From: Selenomonadaceae bacterium
Lineage (GTDB): Bacteria; Bacillota; Negativicutes; Selenomonadales; Selenomonadaceae
Direction: 5' to 3'
Assembly: GCA_016280345.1 (NCBI GenBank)
Contig: JAEEGN010000227.1
Coordinates: forward strand, 1 to 5,502
Length of the DNA stretch: 5,502 bases
Below are positions 5,364 to 5,502 of this stretch, piece by piece. Made by a program: the position numbers and the translations under genes. The notes beneath the pieces are model-generated. The model was not told where the DNA came from. It was given only the letters and a program-made list of their open reading frames with translations, and ran no database searches. Each line of letters begins with the position of its first letter. Within the stretch, counting starts at the first letter, position 1.

Positions 5364-5502
5364 ACAAAGAAGAGTTTGATCCTGGCTCAGGATGAACGCT
5401 AGCGGCAGGCTTAACACATGCAAGTCGAGGGGCAGCGCGGGGTAGCAATACTCTGGCGGCGACCGGCGGAAGGGTGCGTAACGCGTGAGCAACATGCCCG
5501 TG
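5364..5502 (+). rRNA. rrs: 16S ribosomal RNA, 5' end (cut by the window edge)
   Basis: The universal 27F site AGAGTTTGATCCTGGCTCAG lies at 5371-5390. Counting back seven bases, by E. coli numbering, puts the mature 5' end near 5364. The conserved stretches that follow (GATGAACGCTAGCGGCAGGC, AACACATGCAAGTCGAG, GGGTGCGTAACGCGTGAG) are in the expected order. GATGAACGCTAGCGGCAGGC is typical of Bacteroidales. Only the first ~139 bases are present, through the V1 region. The opposite-strand open frame over this region is not a gene. Confidence 0.98.

Noticed and set aside
5169..5495. Minus-strand open frame of 108 codons at the right end
   Set aside because: It lies across the rRNA promoter, leader and conserved 16S sequence.

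Overview
The window suggests a GC-rich member of the Bacteroidales, probably gut-associated. Three things point there. The right end enters a 16S rRNA gene whose first ~140 bases read like Bacteroidales 16S. Both clear promoters are the Bacteroidetes type, TTTG-N19-TAnnTTTG. The gene content (secreted glycan esterases, a GH20 hexosaminidase, no Shine-Dalgarno sequences that stand out) also fits. I cannot fix the genus; a Rikenellaceae-like or uncultured gut Bacteroidales lineage is only a guess.

Layout, left to right. Positions 1-170 hold a 51-bp tandem repeat (three full copies and a 17-bp stub, possibly continuing off the left edge). Positions 171-294 are non-coding, with two small stem-loops. 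Positions 295-2316 (+) encode a secreted two-domain esterase: an N-terminal SGNH/DUF4886-type hydrolase joined to a C-terminal CE15 glucuronoyl-esterase-like domain. After a 12-bp tail-to-tail gap comes a compact minus-strand operon, read right to left: two half-size chromate-transporter (CHR) family proteins overlapping by 4 bp (5146-4580 and 4583-3996), then 5 bp later a secreted GH20 beta-N-acetylhexosaminidase (3990-2329). Positions 5147-5363 are an AT-rich divergent regulatory region and rRNA leader. Positions 5364-5502 are the 5' end of a 16S rRNA gene.

How the parts work together. The esterase probably removes acyl groups and glucuronoyl esters from plant xylan. The hexosaminidase releases terminal GlcNAc/GalNAc from host, fungal or cell-wall glycans. 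The CHR pair is a predicted inner-membrane anion transporter made of two subunits; nothing here shows its substrate. The operon and the rRNA gene are driven from back-to-back promoters that are exact mirror images in spacing, with their -33 elements 3 bp apart. This is the most striking regulatory structure in the window. No CRISPR array, insertion sequence, phage gene, tRNA or defence system was seen, and I did not find a convincingly new multi-gene system.
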